Source: Novosphingobium sp.
Lineage (GTDB): Bacteria; Pseudomonadota; Alphaproteobacteria; Sphingomonadales; Sphingomonadaceae
Length of the DNA stretch: 64,000 bases
Assembly: GCA_024236175.1 (NCBI GenBank)
Contig: JACKKY010000004.1
Location: 260,501-324,500 of the forward strand
Reading direction: 5' to 3'
Shown here: positions 55,194 through 64,000 of the stretch, piece by piece
Position numbering within the stretch: position 1 is the stretch's first letter
How the letters are laid out: each line of letters opens with the position of its first letter
Program-made: the position numbers and the translations under genes
The notes under the pieces: model-generated
Databases searched by the model: none
What the model saw: only the letters and a program-made list of their open reading frames with translations
Told to the model about the DNA's origin: nothing

Positions 55194-56630
55194 ATGAACG
55201 AACAGTCGCGTACGATCCAACTTGCCGTGGGCGAAGCCCAGGTGGATTCCGCTCCATTTTTCGTCCGCGGCATGGTTGTTGAGGGCGCGGACGTGGTTCA
55301 CCGCTCCCGTGACCTTGGCGTTGATTTCGCGACGCCGAAGATCGATCTCAACAGTCTCGTTCACCCGCGCACCGAGTTGCCTCCGCTTCTCAACACGCCG
55401 CTTGCCGAGATAATCGATTTTCTTGTCGAAGGTGGACAGAAGCTGGCCCAGCCCGGCAATCCTTACGTCGAGGCCTGTATCGAGCGAATGGCCAAGGTAA
55501 GCCTGCAGCCGCACAAGGCGATCCAGTTCCAGTTCAAGCTCGCGCTGGACTATCTCGACAGGAAGGTACTGTGGGAGCTGGTCGAACAGAACTTCCCCAA
55601 TCCCAAGGCACTCGACGAATGGGTGCCGCATAACGATCACCAGGGCCGGCGCAGCTTCATCCGCGCCTTTCCTCCGCGGCTCATCCATGTGCTGCCGGGC
55701 AACGCCCCGGCTCAGGGTATACGGTCGATCGCATGGAGCGCTCTGGTCAAGGCTATCAACGTCTACAAGATGGCGTCGGCCGATCCGTTTTCGACCGTCG
55801 CCTTCCTGCGCAGTATGGCCGAAGTCGATCCGAGCCACCCGTTGGTACAGTCGATGTCCGCGGTATATTGGCGCGGCGGCGAAGAGTCTGTCGAACGAAT
55901 CCTCTATCGTCCGCAATATTTCGACAAGCTGGTCGCCTGGGGAGGCGGTGATGCAATCAACAATGTAATGAAATATATCGGGCCGGGCTTCCAGCTTGTC
56001 TCCTTCGATCCCAAGACCTCGATTTCGATGGTCGGCAAGGAAGCATTCGAATCCGACGAGACCATAGCCCAGGCCGCGCGTCTCAATGCGTCCGACGTGG
56101 CGATGGCCAATCAGGAAGCCTGCGTGTGCAGCCGCTTCACCTTCATCGAGGCGAGCCCCGAACAAGCCGACCGATATTGCGAATTGCTCGCCGAGCAGAT
56201 CCGCATCGACCGCATGGATGAAGGCACGCCGCGTCCGCTCGAAATGGAACTAAAAGAGCAGATCGACATGCTGCGGATGATGGACGACGAATACGCGGTC
56301 TTCGGCAGATCCGACGGCCGCGGTGTCGCGATCCGCTCAGACGAGCCGGTAGACTTCCACCCGCTACGCAAGACATCGAACGTGGTGTGCGTGGGCTCGC
56401 TTATGGACGCGATGAAGCACGTGAACGTCGCGACGCAGACCGTTGGCGTATATCCCTTCCACCGCATGCCGGAGCTGCGCGACCATCTCGCCAGCGGCGG
56501 CGCGCAGAGGGTCGTGCGCTTGGGCGAAGCAGGTCCCAGCGCCATCGGCAATCCCCATGACGCGATGTATCCGCTGCACCGCTTCGTCCATTGGATGGCC
56601 AACGAGGACGGCTGCGAAGATCGCGGCTGA
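55194..56630 (+). CDS. LuxC-like acyl-CoA/acyl-protein reductase
   Basis: A 478-residue protein of the LuxC family, aldehyde-dehydrogenase-like enzymes that reduce acyl thioesters to aldehydes with NADPH. FIRAFPPRLIHVLPGNAPAQ lies in the nucleotide-binding domain. The catalytic cysteine is probably C310 or C312 in NQEACVCSR. VAWGGGDAINN and the C-terminal FHRMPELRDHLASGGAQRVV also match the family. Together with the LuxE-like protein it would convert an acid to an aldehyde. The aldehyde would be an intermediate or product of the P450/ALDH pathway rather than a luciferase substrate. Confidence 0.82.
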   Translation: MNEQSRTIQLAVGEAQVDSAPFFVRGMVVEGADVVHRSRDLGVDFATPKIDLNSLVHPRTELPPLLNTPLAEIIDFLVEGGQKLAQPGNPYVEACIERMAKVSLQPHKAIQFQFKLALDYLDRKVLWELVEQNFPNPKALDEWVPHNDHQGRRSFIRAFPPRLIHVLPGNAPAQGIRSIAWSALVKAINVYKMASADPFSTVAFLRSMAEVDPSHPLVQSMSAVYWRGGEESVERILYRPQYFDKLVAWGGGDAINNVMKYIGPGFQLVSFDPKTSISMVGKEAFESDETIAQAARLNASDVAMANQEACVCSRFTFIEASPEQADRYCELLAEQIRIDRMDEGTPRPLEMELKEQIDMLRMMDDEYAVFGRSDGRGVAIRSDEPVDFHPLRKTSNVVCVGSLMDAMKHVNVATQTVGVYPFHRMPELRDHLASGGAQRVVRLGEAGPSAIGNPHDAMYPLHRFVHWMANEDGCEDRG

Positions 56631-56644
56631 CCGTCCTGGCGCCA

Positions 56645-57241
56645 TCAGTCAAGCTGAACATTCTGCGGCAGGCTCAACGGACGCGCAATCAACGCGTGCA
56701 GGATTTTGACTATGTTCCCAACCGGATAATCTTCGGGCTGATTGAGCCACCATGCCAGGATCTCGAAGATGCCGGTTGCGACGAAAGAGGACGCCAGCTC
56801 CACGGGCAACCAAGGGTTCGCCTGAGGACCCGCCTTGGCAATCTCGGCAGAAATGCGTGCGAATTCGCTTCGCATCGTCGACGCAGCGCCCGTTGTCAGC
56901 AGGGACTTCCACAAGGGGCGTCGTTGCTGGACGTAATTGCACATCTCCCGAAGATTGTTCATCGCCACGGCTTCATCCACGATCGGATGAGTCAGAGCAA
57001 GCAACCCGCCCACTTCACTGGCTGCCAGATCGTTGAGAAGCTCCTCCTTACTAGCGAATTGGCGGAAGAACACAGGGTAGCTCACGCCCGCAGCGCTGGT
57101 TATCTCCTTGATCGTGATTTGCTCGAACGTGCGTTTTTCCAGCAGTGCGAGCAATGCATCCCGCAGTGCCCGGCGCGATTTCAACGCGCGCGGATCGTCC
57201 GGACGTCTGAGACGATTTTGTGGAGCGGAAGGGACGATCAT
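56645..57241 (-). CDS. TetR-family regulator
   Basis: A 198-residue TetR repressor. The DNA-binding region is LLALLEKRTFEQITIKEITS, AAGVSYPVFFRQFASKEELL. The C-terminal part includes PLWKSLLTTGAASTMRSEFA and EILAWWLNQPEDY, matching the regulator at 44965 along its length. It faces the LuxC-like gene convergently (14-base gap). The two paralogues may sense related compounds in the same pathway. Its own promoter lies upstream of 57241. Confidence 0.85.
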   Translation of the reverse strand: MIVPSAPQNRLRRPDDPRALKSRRALRDALLALLEKRTFEQITIKEITSAAGVSYPVFFRQFASKEELLNDLAASEVGGLLALTHPIVDEAVAMNNLREMCNYVQQRRPLWKSLLTTGAASTMRSEFARISAEIAKAGPQANPWLPVELASSFVATGIFEILAWWLNQPEDYPVGNIVKILHALIARPLSLPQNVQLD

Positions 57242-57513
57242 GGACTATTCCATTTCATGAAGGTCCAATCGCCTGCCATCTGACTGTCGGCAAGGCAACG
57301 GACTCCAAGCCTTACGTCTGCGCTGATCACCGTACAGGAACGCGCGCTACGAACGCTTCTGTTCCGCAAGTGAACGACTGGATTTTAACCGCGCAAACGC
57401 AATCGGTTGCGTACAAAGCGCCCAAACGAACCAATCGATGATCGATATCGCTACTGCCCGATGGCGTTCCAATCTTGCGCACCCAGCCGAACATACATGC
57501 CGCAGTAAGCCAT

Positions 57514-58407
57514 TTAACAATTGCACCGTATGAATAAACTAACAATCGAGGAAATCATCCTGCCTGCGACCGGCGAAAGAGATCTACCCTCCAATCTTAC
57601 TATGTAAATAGGGTTATTGATAGGATCAATTGACCCTACTGATATTTCGACTAATCTTCCACCATTCTCATTTGATGTTGCATATAATCTCGAGCATAGA
57701 CAAATCACGTCACTATCGAGAGATATTTTCTTCAAGATGTCAAAGTTGTCACATATCAGCATATCGAACTTCATCGACTGAGGAAGGCGAAGATCGATTT
57801 CCTCCGCGCAACTTATTGTGAACTGTGCCAAATCCTCCATCGAAACGGCGTCGTGTTCACTCAACGGGTGACCACGGCGTGCAAAGAAGCCTGCCGACAA
57901 TTGCCCTATGTTGTTAAGCACCATGCCTTTCGTATGGCTCTGTTCCTCGGCTATCACGCAGAACTCGATCTCGTCGTTGCGGAGGGCGGCCAAGAGAATG
58001 TCGGCAGGTCGCACTAGAACGCGCGCCGTAAGCTTGGCCGAATTTCCGAACAGGTCGATGCCAACACCAGGCAGTAGAAGGCTTGCCAGCTGCGGTGTCA
58101 TGCCGAAAGTTACCTCGCCGGCTTCGCCCGCGCCGAAGAGGCGCAGGGTATGTTCGTAGGAGCGGAACCGCTCCAGAACGACCCTGGCATCCTTGACCAC
58201 CCTCTTTCCAACGCTCGTGAGGGCGAGGCCCGTCGAGCGTCGATCGAACAGGGCGAAGCCATAATTTCTCTCGATGGAAATGATGCTTCTGCTCAGCGCG
58301 GGCTGGCTGATGTGCAGATTTTCGGCTGCCTTCGTCAGGTTCAAAGCTTCTGCCACCGCGACCAGATGACGGAGCTTGGTCAAGGTCAGGCCATAACATG
58401 ATTGCAT
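57514..58407 (-). CDS. LysR-family regulator
   Basis: A LysR-type activator of about 297 residues. The DNA-binding domain is LTKLRHLVAVAEALNLTKAA, then ENLHISQPALSRSIISIERN; an effector-binding domain follows. ATG 58407 places the helix-turn-helix near the N-terminus as usual; an upstream ATG at 58545 would overlap the sulfatase signal peptide. The last third is unusually A/T-rich, compared with its neighbours. It is divergent from the sulfatase gene, which it probably regulates. Confidence 0.85.
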   Translation of the reverse strand: MQSCYGLTLTKLRHLVAVAEALNLTKAAENLHISQPALSRSIISIERNYGFALFDRRSTGLALTSVGKRVVKDARVVLERFRSYEHTLRLFGAGEAGEVTFGMTPQLASLLLPGVGIDLFGNSAKLTARVLVRPADILLAALRNDEIEFCVIAEEQSHTKGMVLNNIGQLSAGFFARRGHPLSEHDAVSMEDLAQFTISCAEEIDLRLPQSMKFDMLICDNFDILKKISLDSDVICLCSRLYATSNENGGRLVEISVGSIDPINNPIYIVRLEGRSLSPVAGRMISSIVSLFIRCNC

Positions 58408-58498
58408 GCCGATGGCTGTTACAATGCATTGTACAGCAGGGCAATGCCATGCGAAGTTCCTGCAAGGTGAGGCACGGTTCAAATTTACGGAGGCGGAA

Positions 58499-60817
58499 TT
58501 GGGAAATTTGCGTTTGTCGACTGGCTCTGCGTTAGCGCTGATCATTTCCGCTCAGGCGATGGCGCAAACACAAAGAGACACTCTTCCGGTCGCACGGCCC
58601 GCGTTTTCCGCCGTTATCGGTGATACCAAGGCGACCGCGACGGAAGAACCCGCGTTCTCCGCTTCGGCTCCGCAGAACGCTCCCAACGTCCTAGTCTTCA
58701 TGAGCGACGACCAAGGCTTCTCAATGTCGAGCACATTCGGCGGCCCGGTTCCAACTCCGAATTTCGCTCGACTCGCCGAGCAGGGAGTTCGTTACAATCG
58801 CTTTCACACTGTCGGCATCTGCTCGCCGACACGAGCATCGCTTCTGACAGGTCGCAACCATCACCGCGTCGGCACTGGCTTCCTGACCGACCTTTCAGTT
58901 CAATATCCAGGATACAACGGGCATTTTCCCGCATCGACGGTCAGCATCGCCCAGACGCTTCGCCTGAACGGTTACAGCACGGCGATGGTCGGAAAGCACC
59001 ACAATGTTCCACCCGGAGAGCGGACCATTGCGGGTCCGTTCGACATGTGGCCAACGGGACTGGGCTTCGAGCATTTCTTTGGCTTCATAGGTGGAGACAC
59101 GGATCAATTTACGCCCACTCTCTACCATGGGACCGAAGTCGAGCGGTCGGCGAAGGACGCCGGGGAGATGCTCGATTACCGCCTGGCGACCGACGCCATC
59201 AATTGGATTCACAACCAGAAGGCGGCGGCGCCGCACAAGCCATTCTTCATTTACTACGCACCGGGTTCCACCCATGCCCCCCATCAGGTTCCCGCAGAAT
59301 ACATCGCTCGCTTCAGGGGAAAGTTCGACCAGGGCTGGGACAAGCTGCGCGAGGAAATATGGCGCCGCCAATTGCGAATGGGAATCATCCCGCCGGGCAC
59401 CGCTCTCACTGCTCGCCCAAGTGAGATACCTGCCTGGTCGAAGTTAACTGTCGATCAGAAGGCCTTTGCGGCGCGGTCGATGGAGACGGCGGCAGCCATG
59501 CTCGTTTATCAGGACGAGCAACTTGGTCGAGTTCTCAACGAACTCGAACGGATGGGGATTTTCGACGACACGCTGATCATCGCGATCCAGGGCGACAATG
59601 GCGCTGCAGCCGAGGCCGGTCCTCGCGGGACACTCAACCACATTGGCCATATGTCCAACGGAATTTCCGAGAACGACGCCTGGTTCACGCAAAATATCGA
59701 AAAGCTGGGCGGTCCTGAAATTTATGGCACCTATCCCGCCGGCTGGGCTTGGGCGATGGCCTCGCCACTGCGCTGGACCAAGGAATATGCCTCCATGCTC
59801 GGCGGCATCCGCAACGCCATGGTCATGTCCTGGCCGGGGCACGTAGCGAAACCGGGTAGTGTGTGCGAGGAGTTTGGTCACGTCGTCGATGTCGCGCCGA
59901 CCGTACTGGAGGCGGCGAACATTCCGGCGCCGCGCCAGGTTTATGGCGTCGAACAGCAGCCCTATGACGGAATCTCGTTGCTCGATAGCCTGTCCGATTG
60001 CCAGGCACGAAAACCCCGCTCACAGTATTTCGAACTTGCCGGCAAGATCGGATATTTCGAGAATGGCTGGTTCCTGAGCCAGGATGACCATCGCACACCG
60101 TGGAACCACTCTCCGCCGAAGTCCGTCGATCTTTCGAAGCTTTCCTGGGAACTCTACAATCTCGACGAGGACTTTTCGCAGTCCAGGAACATTGCTGCAC
60201 GTCACCCAGAAAAGGTCGCCGCAATGGCTGAAGCGTGGGAGAAGGTCGCGAGAGACAACCATATATATCCGATCGATCACAACTTCTTCCGGGTCAGCGC
60301 AGCCGGGACGGGCAAGCGGCCGAAGTCGTTCGATTATTGGGGCAGCGGCATCAGTGTTGCCGCCTCGGATTTGCCGTTCGCCGGCAAGTCATTCGAGCTG
60401 ACGGCGGATTTCAATGCCAAGTCCACGGATTCGGGTCCAATCTTCGCGGTCGGCAGCAAGTTTGGCGGTTGGAGTCTTTACCTCGAAAATGGAAAGCCCA
60501 ACTTCGTTTACGCCCTTTCGACCATGCCTGAAGACGTCACCAGGATCACGGCTTCCTCACCTATATCGGGCGACAGACTAAAAATCAGATTGCGCTTCCG
60601 TTCTCAGGGGGTCGGAGGGCCAGCCACGGTCTCGCTCTACAACGGGGATCAGGAGCTTGGCAGGGCCCGGATACCCAAGACGCTGCTAATCCAAGTTCCA
60701 TCCGACGAAATGATCGATGTGGGTCAAGACAGCGGTACACCCGTCACGTCCTACGCGGCAGCCGGGCGACGGTTCAGCGGCAAAATCAATCGGGTCTCGT
60801 TGACGTTCGAGCCCTGA
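58499..60817 (+). CDS. Exported arylsulfatase-type sulfatase
   Basis: A type I sulfatase of about 772 residues that hydrolyses sulfate esters in the periplasm. The formylglycine motif is CSPTRASLLTGRN (C108), metal ligands include SDDQG near residue 70 and QGDNGA, and HRVGTGF and GKHHN are also conserved. The start is taken as TTG 58499, with GGAGG five bases upstream and a clean signal peptide (LSTGSALALIISAQAMAQ); ATG 58406 would overlap the divergent regulator. The C-terminal 180 residues form a beta-rich domain (LTADFNAKSTDSGPIFAVG) seen in some large sulfatases. It may release a sulfated substrate for the P450 pathway. Confidence 0.88.
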   Translation: MGNLRLSTGSALALIISAQAMAQTQRDTLPVARPAFSAVIGDTKATATEEPAFSASAPQNAPNVLVFMSDDQGFSMSSTFGGPVPTPNFARLAEQGVRYNRFHTVGICSPTRASLLTGRNHHRVGTGFLTDLSVQYPGYNGHFPASTVSIAQTLRLNGYSTAMVGKHHNVPPGERTIAGPFDMWPTGLGFEHFFGFIGGDTDQFTPTLYHGTEVERSAKDAGEMLDYRLATDAINWIHNQKAAAPHKPFFIYYAPGSTHAPHQVPAEYIARFRGKFDQGWDKLREEIWRRQLRMGIIPPGTALTARPSEIPAWSKLTVDQKAFAARSMETAAAMLVYQDEQLGRVLNELERMGIFDDTLIIAIQGDNGAAAEAGPRGTLNHIGHMSNGISENDAWFTQNIEKLGGPEIYGTYPAGWAWAMASPLRWTKEYASMLGGIRNAMVMSWPGHVAKPGSVCEEFGHVVDVAPTVLEAANIPAPRQVYGVEQQPYDGISLLDSLSDCQARKPRSQYFELAGKIGYFENGWFLSQDDHRTPWNHSPPKSVDLSKLSWELYNLDEDFSQSRNIAARHPEKVAAMAEAWEKVARDNHIYPIDHNFFRVSAAGTGKRPKSFDYWGSGISVAASDLPFAGKSFELTADFNAKSTDSGPIFAVGSKFGGWSLYLENGKPNFVYALSTMPEDVTRITASSPISGDRLKIRLRFRSQGVGGPATVSLYNGDQELGRARIPKTLLIQVPSDEMIDVGQDSGTPVTSYAAAGRRFSGKINRVSLTFEP

Positions 60818-61003
60818 GTTTGGTCCAGTTGCCCCCTCGGTCGATGATGCCAGCGAGGATCTCGATACGGCTACCTGACTCAAACCAAACTGCTTCCGGG
60901 AAAGCCGGGAAAGTTTGCACCCCTTCGTTCACATTGCTTGTCCTTCGACAACACCCAACCAGCCCACTTGAATTTAGACAAACTCGCAAACCGCCGGCAC
61001 GGA

Positions 61004-61915
61004 TCATAGTCGCGCGTTGGTGTAGGCCCCCCGAAGCTCACTGATAAGCTTATCAGCCATCCGGCCCAGATAGGCTCCGCGGCGCCAAGCAAGGAATATC
61101 GGAATGGACAAGGACAGGGGCGTTGATAGCTCCACCAAACTGCCGGCTTCAAGCTGATCCACTACACACGCACGCCTAATCAACGCGACCCCGAATCCCG
61201 CTTCTGACAGCTTGGTTCGGGCGTGAATTGTACTGACTTCCATGGTCTTCCAACCTTCGAAACCGAGGAAACGAAGGCCTTCATCATAATTGTCGCTTGT
61301 CCGATCGATCGCCATTGGTGCACCCACCCATTGAACTTGCTCAAGTTCTTCGACCGTCACTTCACTATTTTTCGCCAGTGGATGACTTGAAGCACACACG
61401 ACAATTACCGGATCGTCGGCAATCCAGATACTTTCAAGCTGCGGGCTGGAGTCCTTTCGGTAACGCAGTCCGAGCTTTATTTTGCCTGAGGTGAGATCCG
61501 CGCTAATGTCGGAACTCCAGCTCGACACGCTAAAACTGATGCTTGATCCAACGAAGCTGGTTAGAACCTCACGGCAGCACTTCGTCAGGGTATCATCGCA
61601 CAAGACTTCGAGGAGGCCGATCGACAGGCTGTGGACCTTGTCGCTTTGCATCTGGAGGGCCGCGTCTATGCCTTCGTCGATACTTGTCAGCGCGATTTCG
61701 GCATGGCGCAAGAACGCCAGGCACGCCTCGGTCGCCTTCACGCCTCGGGGAAGCCGCTCAAACAGCACTACGCCGACCGACTTCTCCGCCTCGGCTATCC
61801 GGCGGCTCAATGCGGGTTGCGTAATGTGCAGGACATTCGCGGCTCGGCTCAGCGACCCGAGGCGAGCGGCGGTGCTAACAGCTTTGAGTTCCGGCAAGCC
61901 CATAGCCATAAGCAA
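61004..61915 (-). CDS. LysR-family regulator
   Basis: A 303-residue LysR-type regulator. The DNA-binding domain is LPELKAVSTAARLGSLSRAA, then NVLHITQPALSRRIAEAEKS; an effector domain with IWIADDPVIVVCASSHPLAK follows. It is transcribed away from the SMP-30/SDR genes, with an A/T-rich 290-base intergenic region between, the normal setting for LysR control of the divergent operon. The effector is unknown. Confidence 0.87.
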   Translation of the reverse strand: MLMAMGLPELKAVSTAARLGSLSRAANVLHITQPALSRRIAEAEKSVGVVLFERLPRGVKATEACLAFLRHAEIALTSIDEGIDAALQMQSDKVHSLSIGLLEVLCDDTLTKCCREVLTSFVGSSISFSVSSWSSDISADLTSGKIKLGLRYRKDSSPQLESIWIADDPVIVVCASSHPLAKNSEVTVEELEQVQWVGAPMAIDRTSDNYDEGLRFLGFEGWKTMEVSTIHARTKLSEAGFGVALIRRACVVDQLEAGSLVELSTPLSLSIPIFLAWRRGAYLGRMADKLISELRGAYTNARL

Positions 61916-62208
61916 CGCTTATGAGTAATATATCCAATATGCAATAGACATCATGCCTCGATCAACATACCTCAGCGCACAGATAGTTAACTCCCGCCCA
62001 AAGCGCGGCGTTAGATGGCCTGAAAGATAATTTCATCCAAAAATATAGAACTATTCTGTGCAATATTAAAAAATCACATTGTAAGTTAAATATCACGAAA
62101 TTATACAGCATATAGATATTTTGGAATAGTCAAAAAGTCCATAAAATATCATAATGCAATAAAGCTCTTGTGATTTTTTATTGGGGGAAATTTAGCTGGA
62201 GAGAGCGC
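61916..62208. promoter_or_regulatory. A/T-rich divergent promoter region
   Basis: About 290 bases markedly richer in A and T than all neighbours, especially 62030-62175, with many TATA and ATAT stretches and short inverted pairs. It separates a LysR gene from the SMP-30 gene and should hold the LysR operator (a T-N11-A type site) and both promoters. I cannot fix the exact site. A transcript reading right would meet GGAGAG before the SMP-30 ATG. Confidence 0.45.
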
Positions 62209-63096
62209 ATGGATGTCACCCGGATCGATTGTTACTGCAGGTTGGGTGAAGGACCTGTGTGGGACGTCCAAGCACAATCACTCTTTTTCCTCGATATCGC
62301 TGGAGGCATGATTCATCGGTACCGTCCGTCGGATGAGAGTTTCGCCCGTTGGGATACCCCCAACGGCCCCGGGGCGATGGCATTGCATCAGGATGGTGGC
62401 GCGATAGTAGCGATGCAGGACACCCTCTATGAGATGAACTTCGACACTGGCGCCTTCAAACCGCTAATTGTCGCGGACACGCAACACCCCGATGCCGTGT
62501 TCAACGATGGCAAGGTTGACCGGCAGGGCCGGTTCATTATCGGTTCTTGTTCAACGCGAAGAAATGATCCGGAGCGGATTGGAGGAATCTATAGATTGGG
62601 CTTGGCAGGGGACCTGCAGAGAGTCGGCGACGACATACAATCTTCCAACAGCCCCTGCTTTGCCCCGGACGGCAAGACCCTCTACTTTTCCGACAGCGCC
62701 AGACATACGATCTACTCCTACGAATACGACCCTGCCACCGGTGATCTGGGTTCCCGAGCGATCTTCGCCGACACGAGTTCGCTCGGAGGCATGCCAGACG
62801 GCGCCACAGTCGACAGCGACGGATTGATCTGGGTCGCAATCATCCGGGGCGCCAAGGTCGTCGCCTTCAGGCCAAATGGCAAGATCGAGCGGATCGTAGA
62901 ACTACCGGTCGGTTTGCCCGGAAGCGTCATGTTCGGGGGAGAGGATTTAGACAGGCTCTTTGTCCCCACGATCGACCCGGCATATTTCGGGGAGCCGACA
63001 CACGAAGGCGCTGGATACCTCTACGTTGTCGACGGCCTTGGATCGCGTGGCCTGCCTGAACCCCGCTTTGCGGGAATGACTATCTCGGCGTCCTGA
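62209..63096 (+). CDS. SMP-30/gluconolactonase-like protein
   Basis: A six-bladed propeller of 295 residues from the SMP-30/lactonase family. CRLGEGPVWD carries the metal-binding glutamate; FNDGKVDRQGRF and SSNSPCFAPDGKTLYFSD are the expected blades, the latter with an asparagine ligand; GMPDGATVDSDG supplies an aspartate. ATG 62209 has GGAGAG six bases upstream; an in-frame ATG 39 bases earlier has none. It probably hydrolyses a lactone or ester made in the pathway, with calcium or another divalent ion. Confidence 0.85.
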   Translation: MDVTRIDCYCRLGEGPVWDVQAQSLFFLDIAGGMIHRYRPSDESFARWDTPNGPGAMALHQDGGAIVAMQDTLYEMNFDTGAFKPLIVADTQHPDAVFNDGKVDRQGRFIIGSCSTRRNDPERIGGIYRLGLAGDLQRVGDDIQSSNSPCFAPDGKTLYFSDSARHTIYSYEYDPATGDLGSRAIFADTSSLGGMPDGATVDSDGLIWVAIIRGAKVVAFRPNGKIERIVELPVGLPGSVMFGGEDLDRLFVPTIDPAYFGEPTHEGAGYLYVVDGLGSRGLPEPRFAGMTISAS

Positions 63097-63124
63097 CCCC
63101 GGGGCAAGCAAAGGAGGTGTCGCC

Positions 63125-63919
63125 ATGGATTTGACCAAAGGTTCGGCAATCGTAAGCGGTGGCGCGGGTGGACTAGGTGGAGCGACAGCGCGTAGACTGG
63201 TTGAACTTGGGATGCACGTCGTCGTTCTTGAGCCGGATTATGGCAAGGCGGCCGAATTCGCCGATACGCTCGGCAGCCGTGCCATTCCCATGGCAGGCGA
63301 CCACAACAACGAGGAAGATGTCCGCTCGGCTATCCGGAAGGCCCAGGCGGTTGGCGTATTTTCGATCAATGTGAACTCCGCCGGCGTCGCGATAGCTACT
63401 CCGGCGACAGCAGATTCCAGTGGCGTGCCTCACGACCCGGCAATCTTCCGTCAGATGATCGATCTACACCTATTCGGCCCCTTCAACATGTCGCGCCTTT
63501 GCGCGGCCGCCTTTGCGCTGAACGAAGCGGACGAGGACGGCCAGCGAGGCGTTATCGTCAACACCTCGTCGACAGCGGCATGGGACGGACAGCCATGTCA
63601 AGTCGCCTATGCGGCAGCCAAGGCGGCAATCGCTGGCATGACAATCGCTATGGCTCGAGACCTCGCGGAAATCGGAGTCAGAGCCTGTGCCATTGCTCCC
63701 GGCCCGATCTGGACTCCCCGCCTTGCCGGCGCCACGGTCGAGCTAAAGAACGAACTCCTGAAGAACGTCGCCTTTCCCAAGCGATTTGGACGAGCTGAGG
63801 AATTCGCAAACCTGGTCGAGGCCATTGTGAAGACGCCGTTTCTGAACGGCCAGACTATCAGACTCGACGGCGCCCTCTCCACGCCACTAACGCCCATGAC
63901 ACCCCCGGAGGATGCCTGA
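63125..63919 (+). CDS. Short-chain dehydrogenase/reductase
   Basis: A 264-residue SDR. SGGAGGLGGATARRL binds NAD(H), with D (VVVLEPDYGKA) close to the adenosine ribose, suggesting NAD; NSAG and NTSSTAAW follow, the catalytic pair is Y...K in YAAAKAAIAG, and APGPIWTPRLAG is the substrate loop. It resembles type II 3-hydroxyacyl-CoA dehydrogenases (17-beta-HSD10 like), which have the same GAGGLG start. It starts 28 bases after the SMP-30 gene behind AAGGAGG and is probably co-transcribed. Confidence 0.87.
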   Translation: MDLTKGSAIVSGGAGGLGGATARRLVELGMHVVVLEPDYGKAAEFADTLGSRAIPMAGDHNNEEDVRSAIRKAQAVGVFSINVNSAGVAIATPATADSSGVPHDPAIFRQMIDLHLFGPFNMSRLCAAAFALNEADEDGQRGVIVNTSSTAAWDGQPCQVAYAAAKAAIAGMTIAMARDLAEIGVRACAIAPGPIWTPRLAGATVELKNELLKNVAFPKRFGRAEEFANLVEAIVKTPFLNGQTIRLDGALSTPLTPMTPPEDA

Positions 63920-63929
63920 GGTCGATCAT

Positions 63930-64000
63930 GAAGACGGGTGTAGATTTGTCACTACGGCGAACGGCTGCCGTCTTTGCAGAACATTCGCGAAGAACGCGAA
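63930..64000 (+). CDS. Partial gene at the window end, possibly an acyl-CoA ligase
   Basis: An open frame starts at ATG 63930, ten bases after the SDR stop, and runs off the window (23 codons). The visible DLSLRRTAAVFAEHSRRTR resembles the N-terminus of AMP-dependent acyl-CoA ligases, where a helix precedes AVFAE...P. Too little is present for certainty. It continues the SMP-30/SDR operon. Confidence 0.4.

Noticed and set aside
53818..56630. A bioluminescence (lux) operon
   Set aside because: No luxA, luxB or luxD; only distant LuxE-like and LuxC-like enzymes in a catabolic context.

Overview
The window reads as an alphaproteobacterium, most likely a sphingomonad (Novosphingobium/Sphingobium type). 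The pointers are a Shemin-pathway 5-aminolevulinate synthase, a DUF3489-DUF2924-HTH-serine recombinase module, a cytochrome P450/[2Fe-2S] ferredoxin catabolic cluster and uniformly GC-rich coding. The genus is inference. I see no rRNA, tRNA or CRISPR array.

Region 1 (1-19.2 kb) handles nitrite and nitric oxide under low oxygen. A copper nitrite reductase (nirK), two c-type cytochromes and a two-domain multicopper oxidase form a block with the same partners as the Nitrosomonas ncgABC-nirK operon, in reverse order. Next come hemA, a hemerythrin-like protein, a cbb3 oxidase operon (ccoNOQP, a small membrane protein, a DUF2189 protein, ccoS, a CopD-like protein, nnrS), two NsrR-type Rrf2 regulators, a cupin, two globin-like proteins, a TonB receptor resembling copper receptors with a DUF2946 partner, and a Rieske ferredoxin. 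NirK would make NO, the heme and diiron proteins could bind it, and the receptor could supply copper. No NO reductase gene is present. A near-ideal NsrR-type inverted repeat overlaps the start of the second Rrf2 gene, and a perfect FNR-type box lies upstream of the first globin.

Region 2 (19.2-24.4 kb) is ordinary chromosome: a UPF0126 membrane protein, a small MscS channel, an FdhF/YdeP-type molybdopterin oxidoreductase, a heme-binding beta-barrel protein and a MarC protein.

Region 3 (24.4-33 kb) is a defence island: a complete type I Wadjet (jetABCD) operon on the minus strand, with a HEPN-like protein and small unknown genes beside it.

Region 4 (33.5-43.1 kb) is a mobile module. It has the DUF3489/DUF2924/HTH/large serine recombinase cassette, a ParB-methyltransferase fusion, DUF5681 and terminase large subunit genes, an M15-like peptidase, and a PD-(D/E)XK-like nuclease divergent from an XRE regulator. 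No capsid, portal or tail gene is present.

Region 5 (43.4-64 kb) is a catabolic cluster: a YVTN propeller, a small secreted protein, three TetR and two LysR regulators, three paralogous P450s with one ferredoxin, an aldehyde dehydrogenase, a VOC protein, an SDR broken by one amber codon, a LuxE-like/LuxC-like pair without luciferase, a sulfatase, an SMP-30 protein and an SDR. It probably oxidises a hydrophobic, possibly sulfated, compound; the substrate cannot be read from the sequence.
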